Shown here: positions 8,041 through 16,357 of the stretch, in pieces
Layout of the letters: the number at the start of each line of letters is the position of its first letter
How positions within the stretch are numbered: position 1 is the first letter of the stretch
DNA from: Marivivens sp. LCG002
GTDB lineage: Bacteria > Pseudomonadota > Alphaproteobacteria > Rhodobacterales > Rhodobacteraceae
Direction of reading: 5' to 3'
Length of the DNA stretch: 64,000 bases
Assembly: GCF_030264275.1 (NCBI RefSeq)
Contig: NZ_CP127165.1
Coordinates: 422,001-486,000, forward strand
Made by a program: the position numbers and the translations under genes
Notes under the pieces: generated by a model
The model's input: the letters and a program-made list of their open reading frames with translations, nothing else
The model's database searches: none
Told to the model about the DNA's origin: nothing

Positions 8041-9381
8041 ATGCAGATTTCTACATCCCAATTTCTTTCTCAGCGGCAGTCTTTGGTCGTTACGGCCCAG
8101 CTTCAGCAGGCCATTAATTTGCTTCAACTCGGCAATCACGAGTTGGCCAATTTCATTGAAGAGCAAGCGGCAGAAAACCCGTTTTTGGAGGTCGGTCTGC
8201 CCAAACAATCCATGTCCCCCACGCTATCCTATGGCGGGACTTCGCGTTCCAAGGGGGCCGATTGGGACGTCATCGGTTCTCTTGCCGAAGATCACGGCCC
8301 ATCGCTCTATGCCCACGCCACTGCCGAGATCAATCGGCTTGGCCTGAGCGCGGTCGAGCGACGTCGTGCGGAGGCGTTTCTTGATGCTCTGGAGCCTTCG
8401 GGGTGGCTGGGTCAGCCGCTCGAGGTGATTGCCATTGCTGGCGCGATGTCGAAAGAAGAGAGCGAGGATCTTCTCGCCAAACTCCATCGTGTGGAACCTG
8501 CGGGACTTTTTGCCCGCAACCTTGCCGAATGTCTGAGACTTCAGGCCGCCGATCTGGAAATCCTGACGCCGCTGTTCGCAAGCGTGCTCGACAACCTTGC
8601 GCTTCTTGCAAGCGCCGATCTCAAGGGGTTGGCCAAAGCCTGTGACGCAACGCTCGATGATATTAAGCCGGTCCTGCGCCAGATCCGTGCCCTCAACCCC
8701 AAACCGGGTGCGATTTTCGAGGGTGAAATTTCGCCCCAGCGTCCGCCGGATCTGATCGTGACCCGCGGGGCAGAGGGTTGGAACGTCGACCTCAATCGCT
8801 CTACCTTGCCGACCGTAGTGGTAAGCAAAGCCTCTGCTCTGGATCGTCGACACGAGGCGACAGAGCAGGAGAAGACCTTTATCGAAGATCGCGTCTCAGT
8901 GGCCCGCTGGCTCCAACGTGCGGTCGAGCACCGCAATATGACCACGCTCAAGGTCGGGGCAGAGGTCGTCAAGCGACAGCAGGCGTTTCTTGAATTCGGA
9001 AGCACGCACTTGCGCCCGATGATCCTGCGCGAAGTGGCCGATGCCATCGGCGTTCACGAAAGCACTGTGAGCCGCGTAACGGCGGGTCTGATGATCCAGA
9101 CCCCGCAAGGCACTTTGCCTCTCAAGCTGTTTTTCAACGCTGCTTTGGGGGCCAAGGACGGGAACGAGAACGGTTCTGCGGCGGCGGTGCGCCATCGGAT
9201 CAAGCAATTGATCGGCGCAGAAGATCCCAAAAAGCCGCTCAGCGACGATACGCTTGTCAAGATCATCTCCGAAGAAGGCACCGAGATTGCGCGCCGCACT
9301 GTTGCCAAATACCGCGAAATGCTCGGTATTCCGTCGTCGGTCAATCGCCGCCGCCAGCATGTGGTGTCGGGCGCGATCTGA
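8041..9381 (+). CDS. rpoN: RNA polymerase sigma-54 factor (flagellar RpoN)
   Basis: 446 residues with the sigma-54 layout. The Gln-rich N-terminal activator-response region (TAQLQQAINLLQLGNHEL) comes first, then the core-binding domain, then a DNA-binding C-terminus ending with the RpoN box ARRTVAKYREML at 417-428. Its place between fliC and the motF/flhB genes matches rpoN2 of R. sphaeroides, a paralogue dedicated to flagella and not exchangeable with the nitrogen-fixation copy. The many sigma-54 promoters in this window are its expected targets. RBS AGGAGG lies upstream of the ATG. Whether the genome holds other rpoN copies cannot be seen here. Confidence 0.95.
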   Translation: MQISTSQFLSQRQSLVVTAQLQQAINLLQLGNHELANFIEEQAAENPFLEVGLPKQSMSPTLSYGGTSRSKGADWDVIGSLAEDHGPSLYAHATAEINRLGLSAVERRRAEAFLDALEPSGWLGQPLEVIAIAGAMSKEESEDLLAKLHRVEPAGLFARNLAECLRLQAADLEILTPLFASVLDNLALLASADLKGLAKACDATLDDIKPVLRQIRALNPKPGAIFEGEISPQRPPDLIVTRGAEGWNVDLNRSTLPTVVVSKASALDRRHEATEQEKTFIEDRVSVARWLQRAVEHRNMTTLKVGAEVVKRQQAFLEFGSTHLRPMILREVADAIGVHESTVSRVTAGLMIQTPQGTLPLKLFFNAALGAKDGNENGSAAAVRHRIKQLIGAEDPKKPLSDDTLVKIISEEGTEIARRTVAKYREMLGIPSSVNRRRQHVVSGAI

Positions 9382-9408
9382 TTTTAAGCCAAACTGTTTG
9401 ATCTTGGA

Positions 9409-10113
9409 TTACGCCGGAGTTTCGTCTTCGGCGTTTTCTTTTTCGACCATTTTCGGGGCGAACATGAACCGCGCTTCGGGATTGAGCAGACGATAGCTCT
9501 CGTGGGCTTGGGTCTCGTTCATCGCGGCGACGATCGCGCTTGGCTCCATCCCGAGGCTGAGACGATCGGCGCGCACCATCTGTGCACCCGAATGGCGCAG
9601 CAAAAGCCCCGCCAAAGCCCAAACCACAGCCCCCAAGGGGAGCCAGATCAAGCCTGCGACCACGATGGCGGCGGTGATCGCAGCCATCGGTGCCCAAAGT
9701 CGGGCTTGCAACATCCAGAGCGGAGGACAGGCAATGGCGAGGATCGACGGCTTGCGGGGGAAAAGGTCGTATTCGCCCTTTTCGTTGATCAGGATGTCCC
9801 AATTGGTGAGCATCTCGGGGTCCTGACGCTCGCCGTCGAACTGCGGCTCGCCTTCTTCTTCGACCCAAGAGCCCAGAGCAGGGGTGCGCGCAAGAACCAT
9901 GAAGACCGCCGTACCACGCTGGAACGTCAGCACAAGGTTGCGGCCTCGCGCAACGGCAAAGCGCTGATTGAGGCTTCTCACACCTTCGGAAAAGGCGCGC
10001 CCGTTGACCGCAAGCAACATGTCACCCGGTTTGAGACCGAGTGCGAGACCGGCGTCGCTCACCTTGCGATTGGCGAGTGTAAGCCGGACCTTTGTTGCCT
10101 GTTCCTCTGCCAT
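9409..10113 (-). CDS. PDZ-domain membrane protein of the flagellar locus
   Basis: Unrecognised family. Residues ~5-75 look like a PDZ fold (LTLANRKVSDAGLALGLKPG, DMLLAVNGRAF), without a signal peptide, so this part is probably cytoplasmic. An acidic linker and INEKGEYDLFP follow. Two hydrophobic segments lie near residues 122-137 and 141-172, and the tail is charged. It lies nine bases after the MotF-like gene in the same operon and is convergent with rpoN. A role in the motor or its assembly is inferred only from position. Confidence 0.6.
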   Translation of the reverse strand: MAEEQATKVRLTLANRKVSDAGLALGLKPGDMLLAVNGRAFSEGVRSLNQRFAVARGRNLVLTFQRGTAVFMVLARTPALGSWVEEEGEPQFDGERQDPEMLTNWDILINEKGEYDLFPRKPSILAIACPPLWMLQARLWAPMAAITAAIVVAGLIWLPLGAVVWALAGLLLRHSGAQMVRADRLSLGMEPSAIVAAMNETQAHESYRLLNPEARFMFAPKMVEKENAEDETPA

Positions 10114-10121
10114 GGTCCGCC

Positions 10122-10922
10122 TTACGGGAAGGTAAAGGGATTGGGTTCTGCCGCAGGGCGCGATGCAGGACGGCTCGATGAAGTATTGGCGCGGCGGGTC
10201 GTGGACGCCGAGGCTGCGGTCTGCGTGGGACGGGCCGCAAGCTGGGATTTTATCTCGCTCAAGATCTGGATGAGTTCGGGCGACAAACCTTCGCCGCTTG
10301 GTGCTCTGGCGATGTTTTCGGCCATGACTTGGGTCAGCGACATATCAAGATCGTTCACAACTGCGATCAACTCGTCCTTGAGTGCCAGAATGGACTCTTC
10401 TGTGTGGGTCTGGATCGCCGAGGCGATTTGCGGTTGCATCGAAGCGGATTCAGAGACCAGCGCATTGAGATCGTCCATCATCGTGCTCTGGAACGTGTCC
10501 ATCTTGTCGGCAAGGGCTTTGTTGTCTTCGCCTGCCGCCGTGACGACATCCTGAAGCGCCAGCGTTTGCTCGGCCAGCGCTTTCATCGTTTCCGCCTGGA
10601 TCAGGCCCGCTTCGCGAAGGTCCCCGACCGACCGGAAATACACCAGCCCCGAAAGAGCGGTTGCAACGACCGCGCCGACTGCTGCACCGATTGCAAGGTA
10701 GGAGGTGCGCTTCTGGCTGACTTCCATCGCTTTGATCACGGCCTCGTTCGAGATCCGCATCGCATCGATGTCTTCTGCTGCGTCATCCGCCATCCGAGCC
10801 GCATCGAGCGCCCGTTGAATGCATTCCTGAAGTGTCGCTTCACCCGCTTCGGGATCGGACACGGTATCGTCGATGATTTCAGGTTCGTCTTTGTCGCTCT
10901 TGCGAGCACGTTTGGCGCTCAT
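10122..10922 (-). CDS. motF: MotF-like bitopic flagellar rotation protein
   Basis: Bitopic protein with a charged N-terminal cytoplasmic region of about 70 residues, one membrane helix at ~74-96 (LAIGAAVGAVVATALSGLVYF), and a long periplasmic part with a helical, coiled-coil-like stretch (~100-200) and a Ser/Ala/Pro-rich tail. R. sphaeroides MotF is a bitopic protein needed for rotation and encoded next to rpoN2; topology and position agree, but sequence identity was not checked. A near-perfect sigma-54 element lies 34 bases upstream, so it begins its own transcription unit with the PDZ gene. The symbol is tentative. Confidence 0.6.
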   Translation of the reverse strand: MSAKRARKSDKDEPEIIDDTVSDPEAGEATLQECIQRALDAARMADDAAEDIDAMRISNEAVIKAMEVSQKRTSYLAIGAAVGAVVATALSGLVYFRSVGDLREAGLIQAETMKALAEQTLALQDVVTAAGEDNKALADKMDTFQSTMMDDLNALVSESASMQPQIASAIQTHTEESILALKDELIAVVNDLDMSLTQVMAENIARAPSGEGLSPELIQILSEIKSQLAARPTQTAASASTTRRANTSSSRPASRPAAEPNPFTFP

Positions 10923-10955
10923 GTCTGGCTCCCATTCTCTATCGAGACGTTAACG

Positions 10956-10970
10956 GCAAAAACTGTGCCA
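10956..10970 (-). promoter_or_regulatory. sigma-54 promoter of motF
   Basis: Minus strand TGGCACAGTTTTTGC, a perfect -24/-12 pair. It starts just before the stop codon of the small gene 10974-11180. Predicted start near 10944, 22 bases before the MotF-like ORF. Confidence 0.82.
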
Positions 10971-10973
10971 ATT

Positions 10974-11180
10974 TCAGCGTTTGAAGACGTCAATCAGCGC
11001 CTGAAGCCGAAACCGAAGTGCGGCGAGGAAACAGGCGACCGCCGAAGCGATGATCAAGACAAGCCCGAGCGGACCGCCCTCCCAACCGAGCGCGTCGAAA
11101 GTGAATTTTGCAGACATACCCGCAAAGCAGATCGTCGAGATCATATCGCCTGTGGAGCGGCGCTGGCTGTGTTTGACCAT
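10974..11180 (-). CDS. small membrane protein downstream of flhB
   Basis: 68 residues, unrecognised. A basic N-terminus (MVKHSQRRSTGD) is followed by a weakly hydrophobic segment, one clear membrane helix (GPLGLVLIIASAVACFLAAL) and a basic end, RFRLQALIDVFKR. Its ATG follows the flhB stop codon directly (TAAATG), so it is almost certainly cotranslated with flhB. The motF promoter begins right before its stop, consistent with this being the last gene of the fliK-flhB operon. No function is proposed. Confidence 0.6.
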   Translation of the reverse strand: MVKHSQRRSTGDMISTICFAGMSAKFTFDALGWEGGPLGLVLIIASAVACFLAALRFRLQALIDVFKR

Positions 11181-12329
11181 TTAGCGGTTCTCCTTGTTAC
11201 CGAACTCGTCGAAGCGGAGCTCTTCGGGGAGGATAATGTCGGGCAGATCGGGCAGCTCGCCGCGATCCAAAAGGTAGACGTGGCTCAGGAGCGCGGCGAC
11301 CGCTGCATAGAGACGCGGGTCTACCTCGTTCCCGATTTCGGTGGTGAAATAGAGCGCACGCGCGAGCGGCGGCAGCTCGATCGTCTGGACCCTGGCTTCT
11401 TTGGCTCTTCGCTTGATCTCTTGTGCGATCGGTCCTTTGCCCGAGGCGAGCACGACGGGGGCATCCATTTCCCCATGCACGTAACGCATCGCGACGGCAA
11501 AGTGCTGCGGGTTGGTCACGACGGCGGTGGCGTGCGGAACCTGATCGAGCGCACCGCGCTGTTTTGCGCCGCGCTGCGAGGCTTCGAACTGTTTCTGACG
11601 GATTTTACCCTTGAGTTCGGGCGATCCGTTCTGGTCCTTCATTTCCTCTTTGACCTCTTGCTTGGTCATCATGAGGCTTTCGTTCAGGCTTCTGATTTGC
11701 CAGACAAGGTCGATCCCGCCGATTGCGGCAAGTCCGATGGTCATCGCTGCCAGAAGCCACGTGATGTCCGAAAAGATCACGCTGAGCGCCGTGCCAGCGC
11801 CATCCGCCCAAAGCGTGTCGATGCGTGGCATCATTCCGAGCAACACCGACCATGCCAAAGCGCCGAGCAAGAGCACTTTGATCACCGCTTTGCCCAGGTC
11901 CACCAAAGCCTGTTTGGAGACCATACGGGCCAATCCTTTTCCAGGGTTCAGTTTTTCGAATTTGAACCCCAGCGCCTTGGGCGCGAACTGAAGCCCGCCC
12001 ATAGCAGCCTGAACGCCCAGAACCGTGAGACCGATGGGCAAGGCACTTGCCAGACCGATCAAAAGAAGGTGACGCCACGCCTCGCCGAGTTGGTGAAGCA
12101 TGAAGCTGTCCAGATCAGCGGCTCTTTCGAAATCGAGATAGCTGGCCCAGACCGCTGCGATGTCCGTCAGGAACGGGATGGTGATCACGATCATCAACGT
12201 GCCCACCGCCATCGACGCAAAAACGAAAACTTCTTTGGAGGTGACGACTTTGCCGTCTTCTCGGGCCTGTTCCTTGCGCCGCGGGGTCGGCTCGTCGGTT
12301 TTTTCCTGACCGTCTTCGTTCTCAGCCAT
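11181..12329 (-). CDS. flhB: flagellar export gate protein FlhB
   Basis: Export-gate component that switches secretion from rod/hook to filament substrates by self-cleavage. Four membrane helices (residues ~35-210) are followed by the cytoplasmic domain. The cleavage motif, usually NPTH, is NPQH here (N273-H276; codons at 11502-11513). The ATG at 12329 (MAENEDGQEKTDEPTPRRK) is preferred to an upstream in-frame start because it overlaps the fliR stop by eight bases and gives the family N-terminus. 382 residues is normal. It is followed immediately by the small membrane gene. Confidence 0.95.
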   Translation of the reverse strand: MAENEDGQEKTDEPTPRRKEQAREDGKVVTSKEVFVFASMAVGTLMIVITIPFLTDIAAVWASYLDFERAADLDSFMLHQLGEAWRHLLLIGLASALPIGLTVLGVQAAMGGLQFAPKALGFKFEKLNPGKGLARMVSKQALVDLGKAVIKVLLLGALAWSVLLGMMPRIDTLWADGAGTALSVIFSDITWLLAAMTIGLAAIGGIDLVWQIRSLNESLMMTKQEVKEEMKDQNGSPELKGKIRQKQFEASQRGAKQRGALDQVPHATAVVTNPQHFAVAMRYVHGEMDAPVVLASGKGPIAQEIKRRAKEARVQTIELPPLARALYFTTEIGNEVDPRLYAAVAALLSHVYLLDRGELPDLPDIILPEELRFDEFGNKENR

Positions 12330-13137
12330 TTGCCGCCTCCGTAAAGAGCGCGACGACGAGGTCGAGCGCCTCGAAAACAAGCGCCTCGAGCGCGCGCGCG
12401 GCACCCGGAACGGTGAGATAGAGAAGGATGAAGGTCGCCGTCATCGTCAGCGGAAAGCCGAACGAGAAGATGTTCAATTGCGGTGCAGAGCGGGTGATCA
12501 CCCCGATAGTGACGTTCAAAAGCAGGAGCATCGCCACGACAGGGAGCATCACCTTCATCCCGAGGATAAAGAGAGCGCCGCCCGCTTCGATCCCCGCCCA
12601 GAGATAGCGCGCAGGGGACACCAATGTGCCGAGGGGGATCGTCTCGTAGCTGTCGAAAACGATGCGGAATGCCGCCAGATGGCTGTCGGTCCCGATATAG
12701 ATCATGAGCAGCAAAAGAGCGAAAAGCTGCGCAAGCACGGGTGTCTGTCCCCCTGCGGTCGGGTCGAACTGCGCGGCAAAGCCGAGACCTGCGGTATTGG
12801 CAATACGGTCGCCGGCAAGCTGCGCCGCTCCGAAAAGGATCATCATCACAAGACCTGCCGCAAGCCCGAGCATCAGTTCGTTCATAATGAGTGTCAGGGC
12901 GCTCAGGTCGGCGAGGCTGGTAAAGCTTGGCGTCTCGACCCGTCCCACCAATGCCACGGCAAGAACCATCGTGGCGACGATGCGCACGGGAAGCGGCACA
13001 AAGCGTCCGCCGAACCCCGGAGAGGCAAGGATAAAGGCCCCGATCCTCAGGCTGAGGAAGAAAAATGCGGTCATCCAACCGGTGATCTCGGTCACACCGA
13101 TTCCGGGAAGGATTGAGTTGTCCGCCAGTTCGATCAT
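12322..13137 (-). CDS. fliR: flagellar export gate protein FliR
   Basis: 271 residues, hydrophobic throughout. FliR forms part of the FliP5Q4R1 export-gate spiral in the basal-body membrane. It carries the family pattern of GAFILASPGFGGRFVPLPVR near the N-terminus, a central AQFDPTAGGQTPVLAQ segment, and a C-terminus with FGFPLTMTATFILLYLTVPG. It overlaps fliQ by four bases (ATGA) and flhB by eight, the common fliP-fliQ-fliR-flhB order. Confidence 0.95.
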   Translation of the reverse strand: MIELADNSILPGIGVTEITGWMTAFFFLSLRIGAFILASPGFGGRFVPLPVRIVATMVLAVALVGRVETPSFTSLADLSALTLIMNELMLGLAAGLVMMILFGAAQLAGDRIANTAGLGFAAQFDPTAGGQTPVLAQLFALLLLMIYIGTDSHLAAFRIVFDSYETIPLGTLVSPARYLWAGIEAGGALFILGMKVMLPVVAMLLLLNVTIGVITRSAPQLNIFSFGFPLTMTATFILLYLTVPGAARALEALVFEALDLVVALFTEAANG

Positions 13138-13400
13138 CTCAGTGTCGCGATGGTTTCGAAAACAAAGGCGAAGTAATCGGTCATGGTTGTCAGCATGAAC
13201 CCAGAGGCAAGGGCCATGGTGAGCATGACGATGCCGAGCTTGGGGACAAAACTCAGCGTCTGTTCGTTGACCGAAGTGGCTGCCTGAAGAATGCCGACGA
13301 TCAGACCGACGATCAAAGCCACGATCAGGACGGGACCCGCGGTCAGAAGGATGTTCCAGTAGGCCAATCGCAAATGTTCGATATTGGTGTCGAATTCCAT
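13134..13400 (-). CDS. fliQ: flagellar export gate protein FliQ
   Basis: 88 residues with two membrane helices (LLTAGPVLIVALIVGLIVGI and IVMLTMALASGFMLTTM) joined by the loop QAATSVNEQTLSFVPK, a family hallmark. The longer upstream frame is not used: the ATG at 13400 gives MEFDTN and sits one base after the fliP stop with RBS GGAGG. Four copies pack beside FliP and FliR in the export gate. Confidence 0.95.
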   Translation of the reverse strand: MEFDTNIEHLRLAYWNILLTAGPVLIVALIVGLIVGILQAATSVNEQTLSFVPKLGIVMLTMALASGFMLTTMTDYFAFVFETIATLR

Positions 13401-13401
13401 A

Positions 13402-14136
13402 TCAGAGACCTCCGTAGGTGGCGGCAAGCGAGCCGACGGTAAGTGCCCAGCCATCGACGAGCACAAAGAGCAAAAGTTTGAAGGGGAGCGACACCAGAAC
13501 GGGCGAAAGCATCATCATGCCGAGAGACATCAGGATCGATGCGATCACCATGTCGATCACCAGAAACGGCAAGAACAGGAGAAAGCCGATCTGGAATGCG
13601 GTCTTGAGTTCCGACGTCATGAACGACGGAAGGAGGACCGAAAACGGGACGTCGTCCGGGCTTTCGTATGGTCCGCTCTGGGCAAGGTCGGCAAACATCA
13701 TGAGATCGTTCTGACGCGTGTTTTCGACCAGAAAGCCCTTGATGATCCCGCCGCCGAGTTCGAGCGCCCGGTCCGCCGACATGGCGCCGTCGAAATAGGG
13801 ACCCAAAGCGTCCGAATAGAGTGCTCCAAGGGTCGGCTGCATGATGAAGAACGTTAGGAACAGCGCCAATGCGATGAGCACCTGGTTCGGCGGTGTTTGC
13901 TGGGTGCCCAAAGCCTGACGCAGGATCGAGAGTACGATGATGATCCGCGTAAAGGCCGACATGCCCAAAACCAGCGAAGGCAGAACGGTGATCGCAGTCA
14001 TCAGCACCAGAATCTGGAGCGAGAGCGAATAGGTCGTTCCGTCGGGGCCATCGGACAGATTGAGTGCGGGAAGGCCTTGGGCCACCGCAGGAGAGCTTAG
14101 CAGGATCAGCGCAAGACCGAGAGCGAGGCGCTTCAT
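13402..14136 (-). CDS. fliP: flagellar export gate protein FliP
   Basis: 244 residues. A cleavable signal peptide (MKRLALGLALILLSSPAVAQ) is typical of FliP. Then follow membrane helices with LRQALGTQQTPPNQVLIALA, a conserved FliP signature, and the C-terminal pair around FQIGFLLFLPFLVIDMVIAS. It overlaps fliO by four bases and is followed by fliQ after one base. Five copies form the core of the export channel. Confidence 0.96.
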   Translation of the reverse strand: MKRLALGLALILLSSPAVAQGLPALNLSDGPDGTTYSLSLQILVLMTAITVLPSLVLGMSAFTRIIIVLSILRQALGTQQTPPNQVLIALALFLTFFIMQPTLGALYSDALGPYFDGAMSADRALELGGGIIKGFLVENTRQNDLMMFADLAQSGPYESPDDVPFSVLLPSFMTSELKTAFQIGFLLFLPFLVIDMVIASILMSLGMMMLSPVLVSLPFKLLLFVLVDGWALTVGSLAATYGGL

Positions 14137-14402
14137 TCTGCGGCCTCCTTGTGGTCGAGGGCAACAAGAACCGGCGCGTTGCCTTTGGAGTGGATGACAA
14201 AGAACTCTTTGCCGTCCACGGCGACGATCATGCCGCGATCAGAGGGCGAGAGGGCCGTCACTTCTTGCAAAATGATACGCTTGCCAGCGCGCATCGTCCG
14301 CGCAAGGCCCTTGCCGCGAAAACGCGCAAAGCCCCAGAGTGCAAAAAGAAGCCCGAGAAAAAGGGCCAGTGTCAGAATTTGATCCGCGTGAACGAAATCC
14401 AT
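14133..14402 (-). CDS. fliO: flagellar assembly protein FliO
   Basis: 89 residues: one N-terminal membrane helix (LTLALFLGLLFALWGF), then a small cytoplasmic domain with RIILQEVTALSPSDRGMIVAVDGKEFFVI that fits the FliO family. FliO helps FliP oligomerise and is absent from the finished gate. The family is poorly conserved, so position between fliN and fliP is much of the evidence. A 56-base gap separates it from fliN and holds a possible sigma-54 element. Confidence 0.8.
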   Translation of the reverse strand: MDFVHADQILTLALFLGLLFALWGFARFRGKGLARTMRAGKRIILQEVTALSPSDRGMIVAVDGKEFFVIHSKGNAPVLVALDHKEAAE

Positions 14403-14438
14403 GGGCAGTAACCTTTTGGTTCAATCTGCCCATTGCGT

Positions 14439-14453
14439 GCATGAAACATGCCA
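14439..14453 (-). promoter_or_regulatory. possible sigma-54 promoter before fliO
   Basis: Minus strand TGGCATGTTTCATGC: the -24 part is good and the -12 part is ATGC instead of TTGC. It lies in the only sizeable gap inside the fliK-flhB run, ~37 bases before fliO. Possibly an internal promoter. Confidence 0.4.
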
Positions 14454-14458
14454 GTTGC

Positions 14459-14755
14459 TTATATGCTTTCGGCGCGTTTCTCGGGGTCGATGATTTCGGC
14501 CACACGAATGCCGAAGCGTTCACCGACGACGACCACTTCGCCTTTGGCGATTGCGGTGCCGTTCACCAGAACGTCGAGCGGATCGCCGGCAAGTCGGTCA
14601 AGTTCGACGACAGACCCCTCGGACAGGCGCAACAAGTCGCGGATGGTCAACTCTGTGCGGCCCACTTCGACGGTCAACTTGACCTCGATGCTTTCGAGAA
14701 GCTTGAGACTGTCTGCGCTCTTTTGGGTCAGAACGACGTCGTCGTTTTCATCCAT
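14459..14755 (-). CDS. fliN: flagellar switch protein FliN
   Basis: 98 residues forming one SPOA domain (LLESIEVKLTVEVGRTELTI, then LLRLSEGSVVELDRLAGDPL, then VNGTAIAKGEVVVVGERFGIRV). FliN builds the lower C-ring with FliM, receives CheY-P signals and docks FliH. There is no N-terminal extension. It overlaps the fliM end by eight bases. Confidence 0.96.
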   Translation of the reverse strand: MDENDDVVLTQKSADSLKLLESIEVKLTVEVGRTELTIRDLLRLSEGSVVELDRLAGDPLDVLVNGTAIAKGEVVVVGERFGIRVAEIIDPEKRAESI

Positions 14756-15746
14756 TGGATTTTCCTACTCGGCTTTGCGTGGGGTGGAGCTTGCGCGAAA
14801 GGTTCACGGCGGATTTACCCGCCAATTCACCCGGAGCGGCCTCCCAAAAGGGGATGCCCTCGACGCGAAGCTCGACACGGTCATTAAGATGGACGGGCAC
14901 GATGTCCCCATCCGTCAGGCTCTTGAGCTGCCGCAAGTTGATCGCGGGTTCCGCCAGTTGCGCGGTGACGTGAAGCGGGATCGACAGGATCGCGCGAGTT
15001 AGTCTTTCCCGCCAGGATTTGTCATCGGCAACAAAGTCGGACTGCATCCGCGAGCGCAACTGTGATGAAATAGGTTTGAGCGTTTGCAGCGGATAAATGA
15101 TGTCGAAACTGGCTGGTTCCGCGTCGGGCAATTGGACCATGAACGAGCAGTTCACGATCATGTCCTCGCCGTCCACAAAGGCGGCGAACTGGAGGTTCTC
15201 TTCGCGGCTCACCAACGTGAAATTGAGCTGCATGAGATCGCGCCACGCCAGTTGGAGCGAACGGATGAGACCATCCGTCACAATTTCGATGACCCGTTGT
15301 TCGGTCGCGGTGAATTCACTACGTCGCCCCGGATGGTTGCGGATATTTCCGCCGTAATAGCTATCGGTCAGAAGCGAGATGAAGGAAGGCGGAATGAGGA
15401 TCAGCTTGTTCCCGCGAAGCTCTTCGATGCGGCTGTTGGTCAGGCTGAGAAAGGCATCTTGGCTGTCGCGATAGTCGTCAAAGGTCCGGATTTCGGGCGG
15501 GAAGGATGAAATGCGGGGCTGGACCCTCAGCATGGGCATGAAAACTGATCGCGCGATGCGGCAAAAGCGGTCGTTGATCATCCGGAGCGCATAGAACTCG
15601 CCAAGCAGCGATACGTCGTCGGAGCCGAAGGAATAGGAACGATACTTGATGCCGTCTGCGCTGGACTCGCTGTCGAAGTCCATATCCATGAGGCCGCCGA
15701 CAAGTGCGGCGACTTCGTTGGATGAGAGTTTGCGAGGCGATTTCAT
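14748..15746 (-). CDS. fliM: flagellar switch protein FliM
   Basis: 332 residues. The N-terminal ~30 residues (KLSSNEVAALVGGLMDMD) correspond to the segment that binds CheY-P, although the classical LSQxEIDALL form is loosened to LSSNEVAALV. The middle domain binds FliG, and a C-terminal SPOA-like domain (VPVHLNDRVELRVEGIPFW) pairs with FliN. Order fliL-fliM-fliN is the usual one. RBS is weak (TAGGA, 13 bases upstream). Confidence 0.93.
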   Translation of the reverse strand: MKSPRKLSSNEVAALVGGLMDMDFDSESSADGIKYRSYSFGSDDVSLLGEFYALRMINDRFCRIARSVFMPMLRVQPRISSFPPEIRTFDDYRDSQDAFLSLTNSRIEELRGNKLILIPPSFISLLTDSYYGGNIRNHPGRRSEFTATEQRVIEIVTDGLIRSLQLAWRDLMQLNFTLVSREENLQFAAFVDGEDMIVNCSFMVQLPDAEPASFDIIYPLQTLKPISSQLRSRMQSDFVADDKSWRERLTRAILSIPLHVTAQLAEPAINLRQLKSLTDGDIVPVHLNDRVELRVEGIPFWEAAPGELAGKSAVNLSRKLHPTQSRVGKSNG

Positions 15747-15760
15747 TTTGAATTCGGGTC

Positions 15761-16345
15761 CTATTGCAGAACAAAGGTCGAGAAGAACACGTCTTCGATG
15801 CCGCCAAAGCCTTCGAGTTGCTCCAGACGCTTGTTGATCACGTCGCGGATCGCAAGGGCAAGGTTCTCGCGGCCGACCGCGCCTTCGATATCGGCTTCGG
15901 TAAAGCTGCCGATCACGCCGAGGATATCCGAGCGGATCGCGAGTTTGTGCGTCTGCACGTTGTCGATGACGGCCTGATCGTATTGCGTCGACATGCTGAC
16001 CCCGATCTGGAGAAACCGCCGCGAGTCCTTGAGATTCGTGGTCAGCGCGTCTTCCATCTCGTAATAGCTTGTCTGGAAAAGCTCGGTTTCCGGAAGCGTT
16101 TTGGGAATCTTTTTGGGCCCGACTTCGCCTTCGGTCGCCTCGCCCTCTGCTTCTTTCGCGGCCTGCTCCTCTGCCAAAAGCGTCAGCATGCTCTGCGAAG
16201 GCGAAAGCGGGTTCGCAAAATAGAAATAGCCGCCCCCGAAGCCAGCGCCAACCAGAACGGCAGCGACGACAAGGCGCACGACGAGCTTGATGATTTTGCT
16301 CAGGATGCCGGGTTTCTTTGGGGCGTCGGTGTTTACGTCAGACAT
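15761..16345 (-). CDS. fliL: flagellar basal body-associated protein FliL
   Basis: 194 residues: a short cytoplasmic N-terminus, one membrane helix (LVVRLVVAAVLVGAGFGGGYFYF), a charged linker, and a periplasmic stomatin-like FliL domain ending FFSTFVLQ. FliL rings surround the stator and support torque. It lies between fliK and fliM. A second, shorter FliL-like protein is encoded at 36508. Confidence 0.93.
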   Translation of the reverse strand: MSDVNTDAPKKPGILSKIIKLVVRLVVAAVLVGAGFGGGYFYFANPLSPSQSMLTLLAEEQAAKEAEGEATEGEVGPKKIPKTLPETELFQTSYYEMEDALTTNLKDSRRFLQIGVSMSTQYDQAVIDNVQTHKLAIRSDILGVIGSFTEADIEGAVGRENLALAIRDVINKRLEQLEGFGGIEDVFFSTFVLQ

Positions 16346-16357
16346 TGGTGTTTATCC

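Noticed and set aside
10329-12344. 671-codon + strand frame opposite motF/flhB
   Set aside because: Antisense shadow: high His/Arg/Asp, no domain, and the opposite strand encodes well-known proteins.
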